Assembly: GCA_013331535.1 (NCBI GenBank) | Contig: DUGF01000067.1 | Coordinates: 1-9,360 of the forward strand | Source of the DNA: Microcaldota archaeon | GTDB taxonomy: Archaea > Micrarchaeota > Micrarchaeia > Anstonellales > Bilamarchaeaceae | Length of the DNA: 9,360 nucleotides | Direction of reading: 5' to 3' | Shown: piece after piece, positions 1 to 6,286 of the stretch | How positions within the stretch are numbered: the stretch's first letter is position 1 | Layout of the letters: each line of letters starts with the position of its first letter | The notes under the pieces: generated by a model | The model's database searches: none | What the model was told of the DNA's origin: nothing | Seen by the model: only the letters and a program-made list of their open reading frames with translations | Translations under genes and position numbers: made by a program

Positions 1-498
1 CTAACAAAACAAAATCTTCCAATGATTTCTGAGATGGTTGATGCGTGCGTGTTGCTTGGCGCAGATGTGATCCAATTTTTGAGATTTATGCCGCTTGAAG
101 TTTTAGAAACTTCAAGGCCTTTGACCCGCAGGTCAAACGGACTTGAGTGCGGACCAACAACGATTGGTGAACGCGATGCTGCGCGATTTTTTGGCAAACT
201 CGAAGAATTGCGCGTTCGCTACCCAAGTGTCTATCTTTCCGCAGGCGGCTCGCTCGGCTTTCAATTCAGGAAAAAGGAAAAACAAGTTTCATGCCCTGCT
301 GGAAAAACCCAGTTTGTCATTGGTCTTGATAACGGAATTTATCCATGCATTTATCTCACCCAGCGCGAAAACCGCTTGGGTGAATTTATTGATGGAGAAC
401 TGGAGATCGAACGTGAGTTTGCGCTTGATGCTACCGGAGCTGGCGTCAAACCAAATCCGTTCGAGTGCCCGGCTTATGCGTATCTGAAAAAAGAATAA
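1..498 (+). CDS. Radical SAM protein with SPASM-like C-terminus, 5'-truncated by window edge
   Basis: The reading frame is open from base 1, so only the last 165 residues are present; the ATG at 22 is internal. The visible start (TKQNLPMISEMV, then GADVIQFLRFMPL) matches the late half of a radical SAM barrel, where 'GAD..q..rf.P' is typical of SPASM-type enzymes. The C-terminal part has CPAG (Cys98, counting from base 1), NGIYPC (Cys116) and FECPAY (Cys156). This resembles a reduced SPASM or 'twitch' domain that would bind an auxiliary Fe-S cluster, although it shows fewer cysteines than a full SPASM. The CxxxCxxC cluster that binds SAM lies upstream of the window. Such enzymes do radical chemistry on peptides or small molecules; the substrate cannot be told here. 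The gene ends 15 nt before a strong ribosome binding site for the next frame and is probably co-transcribed with it. Confidence 0.8.
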   Translation, partial: LTKQNLPMISEMVDACVLLGADVIQFLRFMPLEVLETSRPLTRRSNGLECGPTTIGERDAARFFGKLEELRVRYPSVYLSAGGSLGFQFRKKEKQVSCPAGKTQFVIGLDNGIYPCIYLTQRENRLGEFIDGELEIEREFALDATGAGVKPNPFECPAYAYLKKE

Positions 499-501
499 AA
501 C

Positions 502-507
502 GGAGGG
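502..507 (+). promoter_or_regulatory. Strong ribosome binding site (GGAGGG) before ATG 514
   Basis: GGAGGG lies 6 nt before the ATG at 514. It is the best Shine-Dalgarno match in this part of the window. It decides the question of the next gene's start, because the frame it serves (514-645) is short while the long frame that follows has no comparable site. Confidence 0.75.
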
Positions 508-513
508 ATATAA

Positions 514-645
514 ATGTACAAATTTGAAAACAAAGTGCGGGGAACTGTGAACGGGAAACCGGGAACTGAAATGGGAAGGGATTTACTTCACTGTCGCAAA
601 TTCGGCGAGAGTGTCGTCTTCTCCAGATATCAGACGTATTGCTGA
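514..645 (+). CDS. 43-aa frame with strong RBS; probably the displaced start of the 357-aa gene
   Basis: This frame starts at ATG 514 behind GGAGGG and stops at TGA 643-645. It overlaps the start of the long frame beginning at GTG 611, which is shifted by one base. Its residues 10-22 (GTVNGKPGTEMGR) are encoded by a run of 7-bp repeats, so that part is unlikely to be a selected peptide. If the four repeat units at 539-566 (28 nt, one more than a multiple of three) are left out, ATG 514 reads straight into the long frame through KVLKWEGIYFTVANSARV and SSSPDIRR. I therefore read this as the original start of the neighbouring gene, put out of frame by a repeat insertion. A true small peptide of the radical SAM locus is the alternative. 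Confidence 0.45.
   Translation: MYKFENKVRGTVNGKPGTEMGRDLLHCRKFGESVVFSRYQTYC
539..580 (+). repeat. Tandem 7-bp repeats, consensus NNGRAAC
   Basis: Four successive heptamers at 539-545, 546-552, 553-559 and 560-566 all end in AAC and fit NNGRAAC (for example GGGGAAC and GGGAAAC). Two decayed units follow at 567-580. GGGAACTG recurs exactly 21 bp apart (540 and 561). The array lies between a strong start site and the frame that start would be expected to serve. Read on the minus strand, the intergenic array at 6173-6214 has closely similar units. Confidence 0.7.
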
Positions 646-1684
646 AAAATATCGCAGGGAAACCTTTCGACTTCCATACGTTCTTTCAAAAGAACAGTTT
701 GGAGAAGAAACCAGAAAGCGATTATCTTCGGATTGTTCCTCAAGGGCACGCGTATACCTACGAGAAAGATGGGGCGTTGATTTTGATTCGCTTGAACTAA
801 ATCTTCAAGGCGTTGTCCTTCCGCGGCAACTCGCACGATTTGATGCAGAGGCTTTGATGTCCTTTGCAATCGCAAGGGATTTAGGAGTTCCTTTTGGGAT
901 TCTTGAACTTACATTGGATTGTTGGATGCCCGCACCTTACAAAGACAGTTTCATATCACAGTATGTTTGGGATGTTGATGGTGCAGTTATACTTCGTGAA
1001 ACCGTGCCGAAGCCTGAACCGTATACTTCTTTGGACGCATTAAGAAATGCTTGCGGAGAGAATATGGCCGAGGCATTTAGGCAAGCAACCCGACAGGTTC
1101 TGCAAATGGCGTATACTTGCGATCTATCCTCAATCTACTCGAAAATCGTTCTTATGAACCTCAGATCCAATGGGCAGAAAATCGGCCAGCTGTTCGTGAA
1201 AGAGGGCAATCTTCTTGTTCCACAAGCCTTTTACAATGGCAGATATGGAAAATATTCGCTTGAAGATATTGAAGGGTTTGCTTTGGAAGGAAAAGTCCGG
1301 CCATCCGCTTCATGGAACTACAGCGAGTTTTACCTTCTTCTGCCAGGTATTCTATGTCCAGAACTTGCATATGCGGTTTCCCCCTTTGAATTCGATAGCG
1401 GAAAAATCCCTGAAATTGCAAGGCTGGCGTTTAAGGCAGTTGAATCAACTTCTGGTTTTTGCCCGCTCTGCGTGCCTTTCCCTCCAATAAGTACAATTGA
1501 TCCGATTAGGCTGAAGTCAAAGCTCGGGAAATACCCGGAATATGCAGTTTTGAAAACAATGACTCCTGAAAGTTTGTTCGGTTTGCTTCCGGACCTTTCC
1601 GGTTGCGCTGACATATGGGAGCTTGCGTTTCGGGTTATGTATGTTCTGGAGGATGCGGTAAAATCCGCTAAGGTCAGGTATTAA
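611..1684 (+). CDS. Protein of unknown function, radical SAM neighbour (start uncertain)
   Basis: I do not recognise a family. The frame gives 357 residues from GTG 611, but that start has no clear ribosome binding site. The frame is open back to 551, and sensible protein sequence (KWEGIYFTVANSARV) precedes 611. The real start was probably ATG 514, now displaced by the heptamer repeats. There is no signal peptide or membrane segment. Eight cysteines are spread along the protein (42, 104, 148, 170, 249, 284, 287, 332), including a CPLC pair at 284-287 that could hold a metal or form a disulfide. The N-terminal 60 residues are basic. The gene lies between the radical SAM gene and hisS (16 nt gap), so it is probably in the same transcript and could supply or bind the radical SAM enzyme's substrate; that is inference from position only. 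Confidence 0.6.
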   Translation: MSSSPDIRRIAEKYRRETFRLPYVLSKEQFGEETRKRLSSDCSSRARVYLRERWGVDFDSLELNLQGVVLPRQLARFDAEALMSFAIARDLGVPFGILELTLDCWMPAPYKDSFISQYVWDVDGAVILRETVPKPEPYTSLDALRNACGENMAEAFRQATRQVLQMAYTCDLSSIYSKIVLMNLRSNGQKIGQLFVKEGNLLVPQAFYNGRYGKYSLEDIEGFALEGKVRPSASWNYSEFYLLLPGILCPELAYAVSPFEFDSGKIPEIARLAFKAVESTSGFCPLCVPFPPISTIDPIRLKSKLGKYPEYAVLKTMTPESLFGLLPDLSGCADIWELAFRVMYVLEDAVKSAKVRY

Positions 1685-1700
1685 TTGGTTTGGTGTTAAT

Positions 1701-3032
1701 ATGATTTATATGTCGTCAAAATCAACACCAAAAGGAATGCGGGATTTTCTTCCCGAGGATATGATACTGCGAAACGAAGTTTTCGCTAAGATTGAGGCAG
1801 TTTACAGGAAATACGGCTATCGTCCTCTGGAAACTCCAGTTATGGAATATCTTGAAACACTCAGGGCAAAGGCAGGCGGGGATATCGAAGGAGAGATATT
1901 CGAAATCGCGAGTGGAAGCGGAAAAAAACAAAATACGGAAAAAAGCGAAAACAGCAAGAACGAAAGCGGAAAGAACGAATATGGTTTGCGTTTTGACTTA
2001 ACCGTCCCGCTTGCTCGTGTCGCGTCAAACACAGCAGAGCCAAAGCCATTCAAACGATATAGCATTTCCAATGTGTGGAGAAAAGAAGAACCGCAACGTG
2101 GAAGATTCCGCGAATTCTGGCAGGCTGATATTGATATTGTAGGAAGCAAGTCCATGCGTGCAGAGGCAGAGATTTTGTCAGTGGCACGGGAAGCGCTTGT
2201 TGGATTTGGCTTTGAAAATCCGAGAATTCTTATCAACAACCGCAAAATAATGGACGCGATTGTAGATGATCTGGATATGGGTGACAATGTCGATGACATA
2301 TTACGAGTTCTTGATAAAACCGATAAAATCGGGGAAGCAGCCGTTCGAACTGAACTTGAAGGAATCATTGGTAAAAAGGCGACTAAGACCGTTCTCGAAC
2401 TTGTGAAGATTGGTGGAGAGAACGAGGATAAGCTGCGTGCAGTAGAGGAAATCTGTCCGGAAGGTGTTGCAGAGCTTCGCGAGATAATTTCATTATGTAA
2501 TTCTGCAGGTTTTGAAGTAGAAGTAGATCTGGTAATGGTTCGTGGATTAGGATATTACACCGGTCCGGTTTTTGAAATAAAATTATCTGATGGCATCGGA
2601 ACAATCGCAGGAGGCGGAAGATATGACAAGCTTCTTGGTCTTTATGGCCAGCCTGATTGTGCAATAGGAATTTCAATAGGGATCGAGCGGCTCATCACAT
2701 TGATAAAAGAGCGCAATGAAAAAGAGCGCGGCAACCAACAGCCAGCCAAAACATACACGCAAGTTTTTGTTGGTTGTGTAAAGCCAGAATTCTACGGCTA
2801 TGCCGCAAAGATCGCGGGAGAATTCAGGGCCGCCGGAGTTGCTACCGAAACAGACCTTAACGAGCGCAATCTGAGGAAGCAGATGGATTATGCGAATTCT
2901 TTGGTTATTCCATTCTTTGCCGTAGTCGGTGAGCGCGAGGAAAAGGAGAAAAAGGTAACTCTAAAGGATATGAAAAGTGGAAAAGAGGAGTTTATTTCTC
3001 CAAAAGATGCGATAAAAATTCTTTTAGGCTAG
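1701..3032 (+). CDS. hisS: Histidyl-tRNA synthetase
   Basis: A class II aminoacyl-tRNA synthetase that charges tRNA-His with histidine in the cytoplasm. At 443 aa it is near the usual length. Residues 9-20 (TPKGMRDFLPED) are the family's N-terminal signature. LRFDLTVPLAR (96-106) and the motif 2 region RYSISNVWRKEEPQRGRFREFWQ (119-141, read as consecutive blocks) bind ATP and the acceptor end. The two HisRS histidine-binding signatures are VRGLGYYTG (280-288) and AGGGRYDKL (303-311), and motif 3 is CAIGISIGIERL (320-331). The C-terminal anticodon-binding domain spans about 352-443. Residues 71-94 are an insertion rich in Lys, Ser, Asn and Glu ahead of the LRFDLTVP strand. GGTG at 1692-1695 favours ATG 1701 over ATG 1710. 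The antiporter gene follows after 11 nt. Confidence 0.96.
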   Translation: MIYMSSKSTPKGMRDFLPEDMILRNEVFAKIEAVYRKYGYRPLETPVMEYLETLRAKAGGDIEGEIFEIASGSGKKQNTEKSENSKNESGKNEYGLRFDLTVPLARVASNTAEPKPFKRYSISNVWRKEEPQRGRFREFWQADIDIVGSKSMRAEAEILSVAREALVGFGFENPRILINNRKIMDAIVDDLDMGDNVDDILRVLDKTDKIGEAAVRTELEGIIGKKATKTVLELVKIGGENEDKLRAVEEICPEGVAELREIISLCNSAGFEVEVDLVMVRGLGYYTGPVFEIKLSDGIGTIAGGGRYDKLLGLYGQPDCAIGISIGIERLITLIKERNEKERGNQQPAKTYTQVFVGCVKPEFYGYAAKIAGEFRAAGVATETDLNERNLRKQMDYANSLVIPFFAVVGEREEKEKKVTLKDMKSGKEEFISPKDAIKILLG

Positions 3033-3043
3033 GTCGGTAAATC

Positions 3044-4324
3044 ATGGAAGAACTGAAGAAGCGTGTTTATCCATTTGCGGTAATCTCTGTTTTCCTCTTG
3101 TTTATAGTTCTAGTTTTGTCAATATTCAGAACAACCATTTTTGGTGGGTCTGCCGAAGTGGTTTCAGAAGAAAAATATATGTTTTTTGAGATCACTCTCC
3201 TTCTTTTGCTCGCTATTCTTGCAGATCTGGTTTTCACGCATTTCAAACAGCCCAGCGTAATGATACTTCTTATTCTTGGAATTCTTATGAGCAAAGGAGT
3301 TCTTGGATTTGATATAATCCGCGACGAAAAGCTGATAAGCATCTTTGCACAGCTTGGGGCAATATTTCTCTTGTTCAAGGTAGGGCTCCATTCGCACCTT
3401 ACAAAGGTGTTCTCGCGCGAGAATCTAATCGTTGCGATTCTTGGTATTATTGTTCCGTTTGTTTCTGGATATCTTTATGCCTCTGCAACCGGAGGATCCT
3501 TTATCTATTCAATGTTTCTTGCCGCTGCGCTTACGGCAACCAGTGTCGGAGTAACTGTAGCAATTCTCAGGGAAGCCGGAATGCTTCAAAAGAAATTTGC
3601 AGAAGTTATAATCGGTGCCGCAGTAATAGACGACATCCTTGGTCTTCTTGTATTAGTATTCATTACAAATATTCCGGCTGGTGCAATTGCATTGTCTTCA
3701 ATTCTTCCGCTGGCAAAAGTCGCAGGACTTGCTGCAGTATTTCTGTTTGGCGGAGTTGTTTTTGGAAGGGCGTTTGTCAGGATAATTCTTGACACCGATG
3801 AAAAAACTCTTGATAACCGGGCATTTCTTCTCGCGTTATCCCTGCTTTTCATTTATGCCTATGTCGCAGAGTACATAGGTCTTTCTTCTATAGTGGGTGC
3901 GTTTCTTGCAGGAGTGATGTTGAATTACAGCAGGCATTCCAACGAGATCACAGAAAAAATTTATTCTTTAGAAGCTATTTTCGTTCCGGTATTCTTCATT
4001 TCATTGGGCATGCTGGTTGATATTGGGAGCATTCTTCTTTTCCTGGTTCCAATCGCCATAATCTCTGTAATTGCGATAATCTCAAAAGTCGTCGGATGCG
4101 GAATAGGGGCATTTCTCTCCAGACTTTCCACTTACGATGCTGCATTGATTGGAGTTGGGATGACACCAAGAGGAGAAGTAGCGCTTATTATTGCCCTTAT
4201 TGGTCTGAGCAAGGGCGTGCTCACAGGACCGGAATACTCGATTATTTCTGCAATGGCCCTGGTCACAACGATTATAACTCCACCAGTGCTTTCTTTTATG
4301 CTAAAGAGGGTGAATCAATACTGA
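3044..4324 (+). CDS. CPA2-family monovalent cation:proton antiporter
   Basis: An integral membrane exchanger of Na+ or K+ for H+, of 426 aa with roughly 13 hydrophobic segments. An extra N-terminal segment (about 8-28) precedes the transport core, which starts near residue 46. Family marks are ATSVG (165-169) in one unwound helix and AAVIDD (192-197) in the other; the adjacent Asp196-Asp197 pair is what electrogenic NapA-like members use to bind the ion. Lys348 in ISKVVGCG matches the conserved core lysine of that group, and TPRGEVALI (374-382) is the usual late signature. There is no C-terminal RCK/TrkA nucleotide-binding domain as in many Kef proteins. The gene starts 11 nt after hisS, and its TGA (4322-4324) overlaps the CTG proposed as the start of the next gene, so the next protein is probably made by coupled translation. 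Confidence 0.93.
   Translation: MEELKKRVYPFAVISVFLLFIVLVLSIFRTTIFGGSAEVVSEEKYMFFEITLLLLLAILADLVFTHFKQPSVMILLILGILMSKGVLGFDIIRDEKLISIFAQLGAIFLLFKVGLHSHLTKVFSRENLIVAILGIIVPFVSGYLYASATGGSFIYSMFLAAALTATSVGVTVAILREAGMLQKKFAEVIIGAAVIDDILGLLVLVFITNIPAGAIALSSILPLAKVAGLAAVFLFGGVVFGRAFVRIILDTDEKTLDNRAFLLALSLLFIYAYVAEYIGLSSIVGAFLAGVMLNYSRHSNEITEKIYSLEAIFVPVFFISLGMLVDIGSILLFLVPIAIISVIAIISKVVGCGIGAFLSRLSTYDAALIGVGMTPRGEVALIIALIGLSKGVLTGPEYSIISAMALVTTIITPPVLSFMLKRVNQY
4306..4313 (+). promoter_or_regulatory. Ribosome binding site GAGGGTGA for the HisA-like gene
   Basis: GAGGGTGA sits inside the last antiporter codons, 7 nt before CTG 4321. It is the main reason for placing the next gene's start at CTG 4321, since no ATG, GTG or TTG exists in that frame near the start of recognisable homology. 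Confidence 0.6.
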
Positions 4325-4896
4325 AAATTCCAATAATTTATCTAAGAGACAAGCAGGCGTTCTCCAAATCCTTAGAAGGTTCGCTTATTCTCATCGGAAA
4401 ACCAACCGAGCTGGCACGTGAATGGAAGAAAAAAGGGATTAAACTAATTCATATTTTCGATCTTGATGCAGAACATGGAAATGAAATGAATTTTGATATG
4501 TACGATCATCTTACCTATGTTGTGAATATACAAGTAGAGGGAATCGCAACAAGTGGGGCAACCAGTAGCGAAAAATTAATCAAACGGCTTCTCAAACTCA
4601 ATGCGCGCGTTGTTGTTCCGCTTCCTTCAAAGTTCGAGTTATCCCGCTTTGCGGATAAAAAACGACTTCTCGTTGGGAGAATTGGAAAAAATTTCAAGGG
4701 AACTACAGATGCTAGCGACGTTTTTGATGTAATACTCGTTCCAGATGACAAGTCGAATCTCGAGCGGTTCAAAAAATCAGATAAACGAATCATTATCGAT
4801 TGTAGTACTGACCACGGTTTCGGAGACTTTGGTCCAAAGTGCAAACTTGACAAAAAGAATTTCTTCGGAGCAATCGTTACTCCCGATTCACTTTAA
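4321..4896 (+). CDS. HisA-like TIM-barrel relative, short, catalytically altered, CTG start
   Basis: About 191 aa. The first 80 residues follow HisA (ProFAR isomerase of histidine synthesis): KIPIIYLRDKQ corresponds to 'vPaIDL..gk', GKPTELAREW to the 'kDPvElv' segment, IKLIHIFDLDAE to 'fTLIHVVDL', and VVNIQVEGI to 'iQiGGGI'. Two hallmarks are lost. The catalytic Asp of 'IDL' is Tyr7, and the GGG phosphate-binding turn is VEG. The protein is about 50 residues shorter than HisA, and its second half (RIIIDCSTDHGFGDFG and the C-terminal GAIVTPDSL) is only vaguely barrel-like. It is therefore probably not an isomerase and may bind a ligand or partner. The frame extends upstream inside the antiporter gene but has no plausible start there; GAGGGTGA 7 nt before CTG 4321 points to that codon. 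The TGA/CTG overlap couples it to the antiporter, suggesting a linked role. Confidence 0.72.
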   Translation: MKIPIIYLRDKQAFSKSLEGSLILIGKPTELAREWKKKGIKLIHIFDLDAEHGNEMNFDMYDHLTYVVNIQVEGIATSGATSSEKLIKRLLKLNARVVVPLPSKFELSRFADKKRLLVGRIGKNFKGTTDASDVFDVILVPDDKSNLERFKKSDKRIIIDCSTDHGFGDFGPKCKLDKKNFFGAIVTPDSL

Positions 4897-5575
4897 ACCC
4901 GTCATCACCAAGTTCAAGAGGGTATATTTTGCTTGAATGGGCAACACCTTTCAGTTTGATTACCTCAACTGCTCTTTTGCGTTCCCTGCTTTTATCATAA
5001 AGAAAGTATATATGCATCCAACCGTCGCTGAGCGTTTCAATTCCGTATCTTGTATCTGGCAATACATCCTGTGTGGTTGCCGGAGTATCCTCTGAAATAA
5101 TCAACACAGTCGCGCCCCATTTTCTTATATGGTCTATTAAGCTAAGGAACCCCCTTTTTCGTTCATCGTCATTTGCAAAAAGAATGGCAAGTGGCATTAC
5201 GGAATCTATCACAACCCGTTCAACCCCGGTTGTATTGATTATTTCTGCAATCGCGCTGTTTTGCTGCATGAACTGGTCTACTTCGTGAAGCGGATAATCC
5301 AAAAATACGAGTTGTTTGCCTTTTTCCAGTTTTTCAAGGTCCCATTTGTACCCGCTCATGTGCAGAAACATGGATTGTTTGTCTTGTTCTATTGAGATAT
5401 AAAGTCCTGGTTGCTTATACTTAGTTGCGCCTTCCACAAGGAATTGCATACCAAATGTGCTTTTTCCGCATCCTGTCGGTCCGCTCAGAGTTATAATCGA
5501 TTCCCGTGGGAATCCCCCCCCACATATTTCGTCCAATCCTGGTATTCCAGTTTTCACAAATTCGCGTTTAAGCAT
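4877..5575 (-). CDS. KaiC/RAD55-like RecA-superfamily ATPase
   Basis: A single RecA-fold domain of 232 aa in the archaeal KaiC/GvpD/RAD55-like group. After the family opening (TGIPGLDEICGGGFP, 9-23) comes the Walker A loop GPTGCGKST (32-40). LYISIEQ (58-64) is the strand that carries the catalytic glutamates; Glu63 is present, but the second of the usual pair is Gln64. Walker B is RVVIDSV (120-126, Asp124). The end of the domain, with KLKGVAHSSKIYPLEL (207-222), has the usual family tail. There is no second KaiC domain. Such proteins act as ATP-dependent switches or scaffolds in signalling; no specific target can be named. The start has GGAGGGA 5 nt ahead (5581-5587). It lies 33 nt downstream of the 179-aa gene, so they form an operon. 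Its last 20 nt overlap the convergent HisA-like gene. Confidence 0.9.
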   Translation of the reverse strand: MLKREFVKTGIPGLDEICGGGFPRESIITLSGPTGCGKSTFGMQFLVEGATKYKQPGLYISIEQDKQSMFLHMSGYKWDLEKLEKGKQLVFLDYPLHEVDQFMQQNSAIAEIINTTGVERVVIDSVMPLAILFANDDERKRGFLSLIDHIRKWGATVLIISEDTPATTQDVLPDTRYGIETLSDGWMHIYFLYDKSRERKRAVEVIKLKGVAHSSKIYPLELGDDGFKVNRE

Positions 5576-5580
5576 GCAAA

Positions 5581-5587
5581 TCCCTCC
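5581..5587 (-). promoter_or_regulatory. Ribosome binding site GGAGGGA for the KaiC-like gene
   Basis: On the minus strand GGAGGGA lies 5 nt before ATG 5575, within the 33-nt gap after the upstream gene. It confirms that start. Confidence 0.7.
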
Positions 5588-5608
5588 ATAAGCACGTAAA
5601 TCTTTCCA

Positions 5609-6148
5609 TTACTTTTTATCAGCGCCATCCTTTTTTTCAAGCAACTTCTTTCCTAATTCCATTTTTTGTTGGATTACTTTTTTGTAGTTCTCTAGCTCCT
5701 CTTTTGTTGAAAGTCTTTCAACGATGTGTTTTTTATACGCAAATGTCGTGGTTGAAATGTTTGTAAGCAGTTCGTGTGCCTTATCCAACGGAAGCTTTAT
5801 TTCGCTTGGTCGCAGTATTTCAACAGAAAATGGGCTATATACAGCACATATTCGTGCCAAGTCTGCAAATGATTTAACCAGAATTTTTACCTCAATCGTC
5901 GTGGATAGCATCTTTTTTTCAGTTCCTTCAGCGTTTCCACCCTCGCTGGCTTTGGCTTGTGCTTCTATTGGTTCGTCTATTTCCCCCAATGCGGTTACAA
6001 CTCCTTGTTCGCTCAGCAGTTTTTGTATAAATCCTGCTCCAAGTTGCTGCAACATATCCTTTGAGGTTGCATGAAGGTCAAAATAGAATATGGCTAACAC
6101 TCCACCCCTGTTTATGGTTTCATTTGTGAGCTTGGTTATATCTGTCAT
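5609..6148 (-). CDS. Conserved-looking archaeal protein of unknown function
   Basis: A soluble protein of 179 aa with no signal peptide or membrane segment, and no named family that I can assign with confidence. It has a mixed alpha/beta pattern: GGVLAIFYFDLHA (15-27) as a buried strand, a helix with QQLGAGFIQKLL (34-45), then GVVTALGEIDEP (49-60). An Ala/Gly/Glu-rich loop (64-79) follows, then strand TTIEVKILVKSF (83-94), helix DLARICAVY (96-104), and a well-ordered stretch SPFSVEILRPSEIKLPLDKA (105-124). The last 45 residues are a charged helix, probably a coiled coil. The strand-helix pattern with a central Asp-Leu-His is reminiscent of small ligand- or partner-binding domains, but that is only an impression. 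As first gene of an operon with the KaiC-like ATPase it is a candidate partner of that switch. The start has GGTAG upstream. Confidence 0.8.
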   Translation of the reverse strand: MTDITKLTNETINRGGVLAIFYFDLHATSKDMLQQLGAGFIQKLLSEQGVVTALGEIDEPIEAQAKASEGGNAEGTEKKMLSTTIEVKILVKSFADLARICAVYSPFSVEILRPSEIKLPLDKAHELLTNISTTTFAYKKHIVERLSTKEELENYKKVIQQKMELGKKLLEKKDGADKK

Positions 6149-6172
6149 GGTTTCTACCTTGTTTTTGCTGTT

Positions 6173-6256
6173 AGTTTCTGGTGTTTGGGTCTCGCGTTTC
6201 GAGTTTCGCGTCTTGACTAGTAGCTAGTACCTAGGAGCTAACCGCCAATAGCTACG
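6173..6256. repeat. Degenerate heptamer array in divergent intergenic region
   Basis: Cut into sevens from 6173, the sequence shows two successive families. The first six units look like GNGTYTC (6194-6200 GCGTTTC, 6201-6207 GAGTTTC). The next three to four carry CTAG at the same place in each unit (CTAG at 6217, 6224 and 6231, exactly 7 bp apart), then the pattern decays. On the minus strand the first family reads NCGAAAC, close to the units at 539-566. The array lies between two divergent genes, probably in the 5' leader of the 179-aa gene. Confidence 0.6.
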
Positions 6257-6278
6257 TTATAATTGAATTAGGATATAC

Positions 6279-6286
6279 TTTAAATA
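6279..6286 (+). promoter_or_regulatory. TATA box (TTTAAATA) for the NOP-domain gene, leaderless type
   Basis: TTTAAATA is centred about 26 bp before ATG 6309. The archaeal transcription start normally lies about 25 bp after the TATA centre, so the mRNA would begin at or next to the ATG. There is no Shine-Dalgarno sequence before 6309, in line with a leaderless transcript. Confidence 0.65.

Noticed and set aside
514..645. 43-aa frame as a RiPP precursor for the radical SAM enzyme
   Set aside because: It has a strong start site and a terminal Cys, but its middle is encoded by 7-bp repeats and its end overlaps a longer frame that it joins once the repeats are removed. A displaced gene start explains more.
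1936..1980. hisS insertion as a third heptamer array
   Set aside because: The words resemble the repeat units, but spacing between them is 15, 6 and 9 bp rather than a steady 7, so a period-7 array is not supported.
1817..2368. 183-aa open frame antisense to hisS
   Set aside because: Ser/Arg/Phe-rich composition typical of a shadow frame, no ribosome binding site, and it lies wholly within well-matched hisS sequence.
4096..4320. Upstream extension of the HisA-like frame to ATG 4096
   Set aside because: The extra residues are translated from antiporter coding sequence in the wrong frame (rich in Cys, Trp, Arg and Tyr), and HisA similarity begins only at the CTG.
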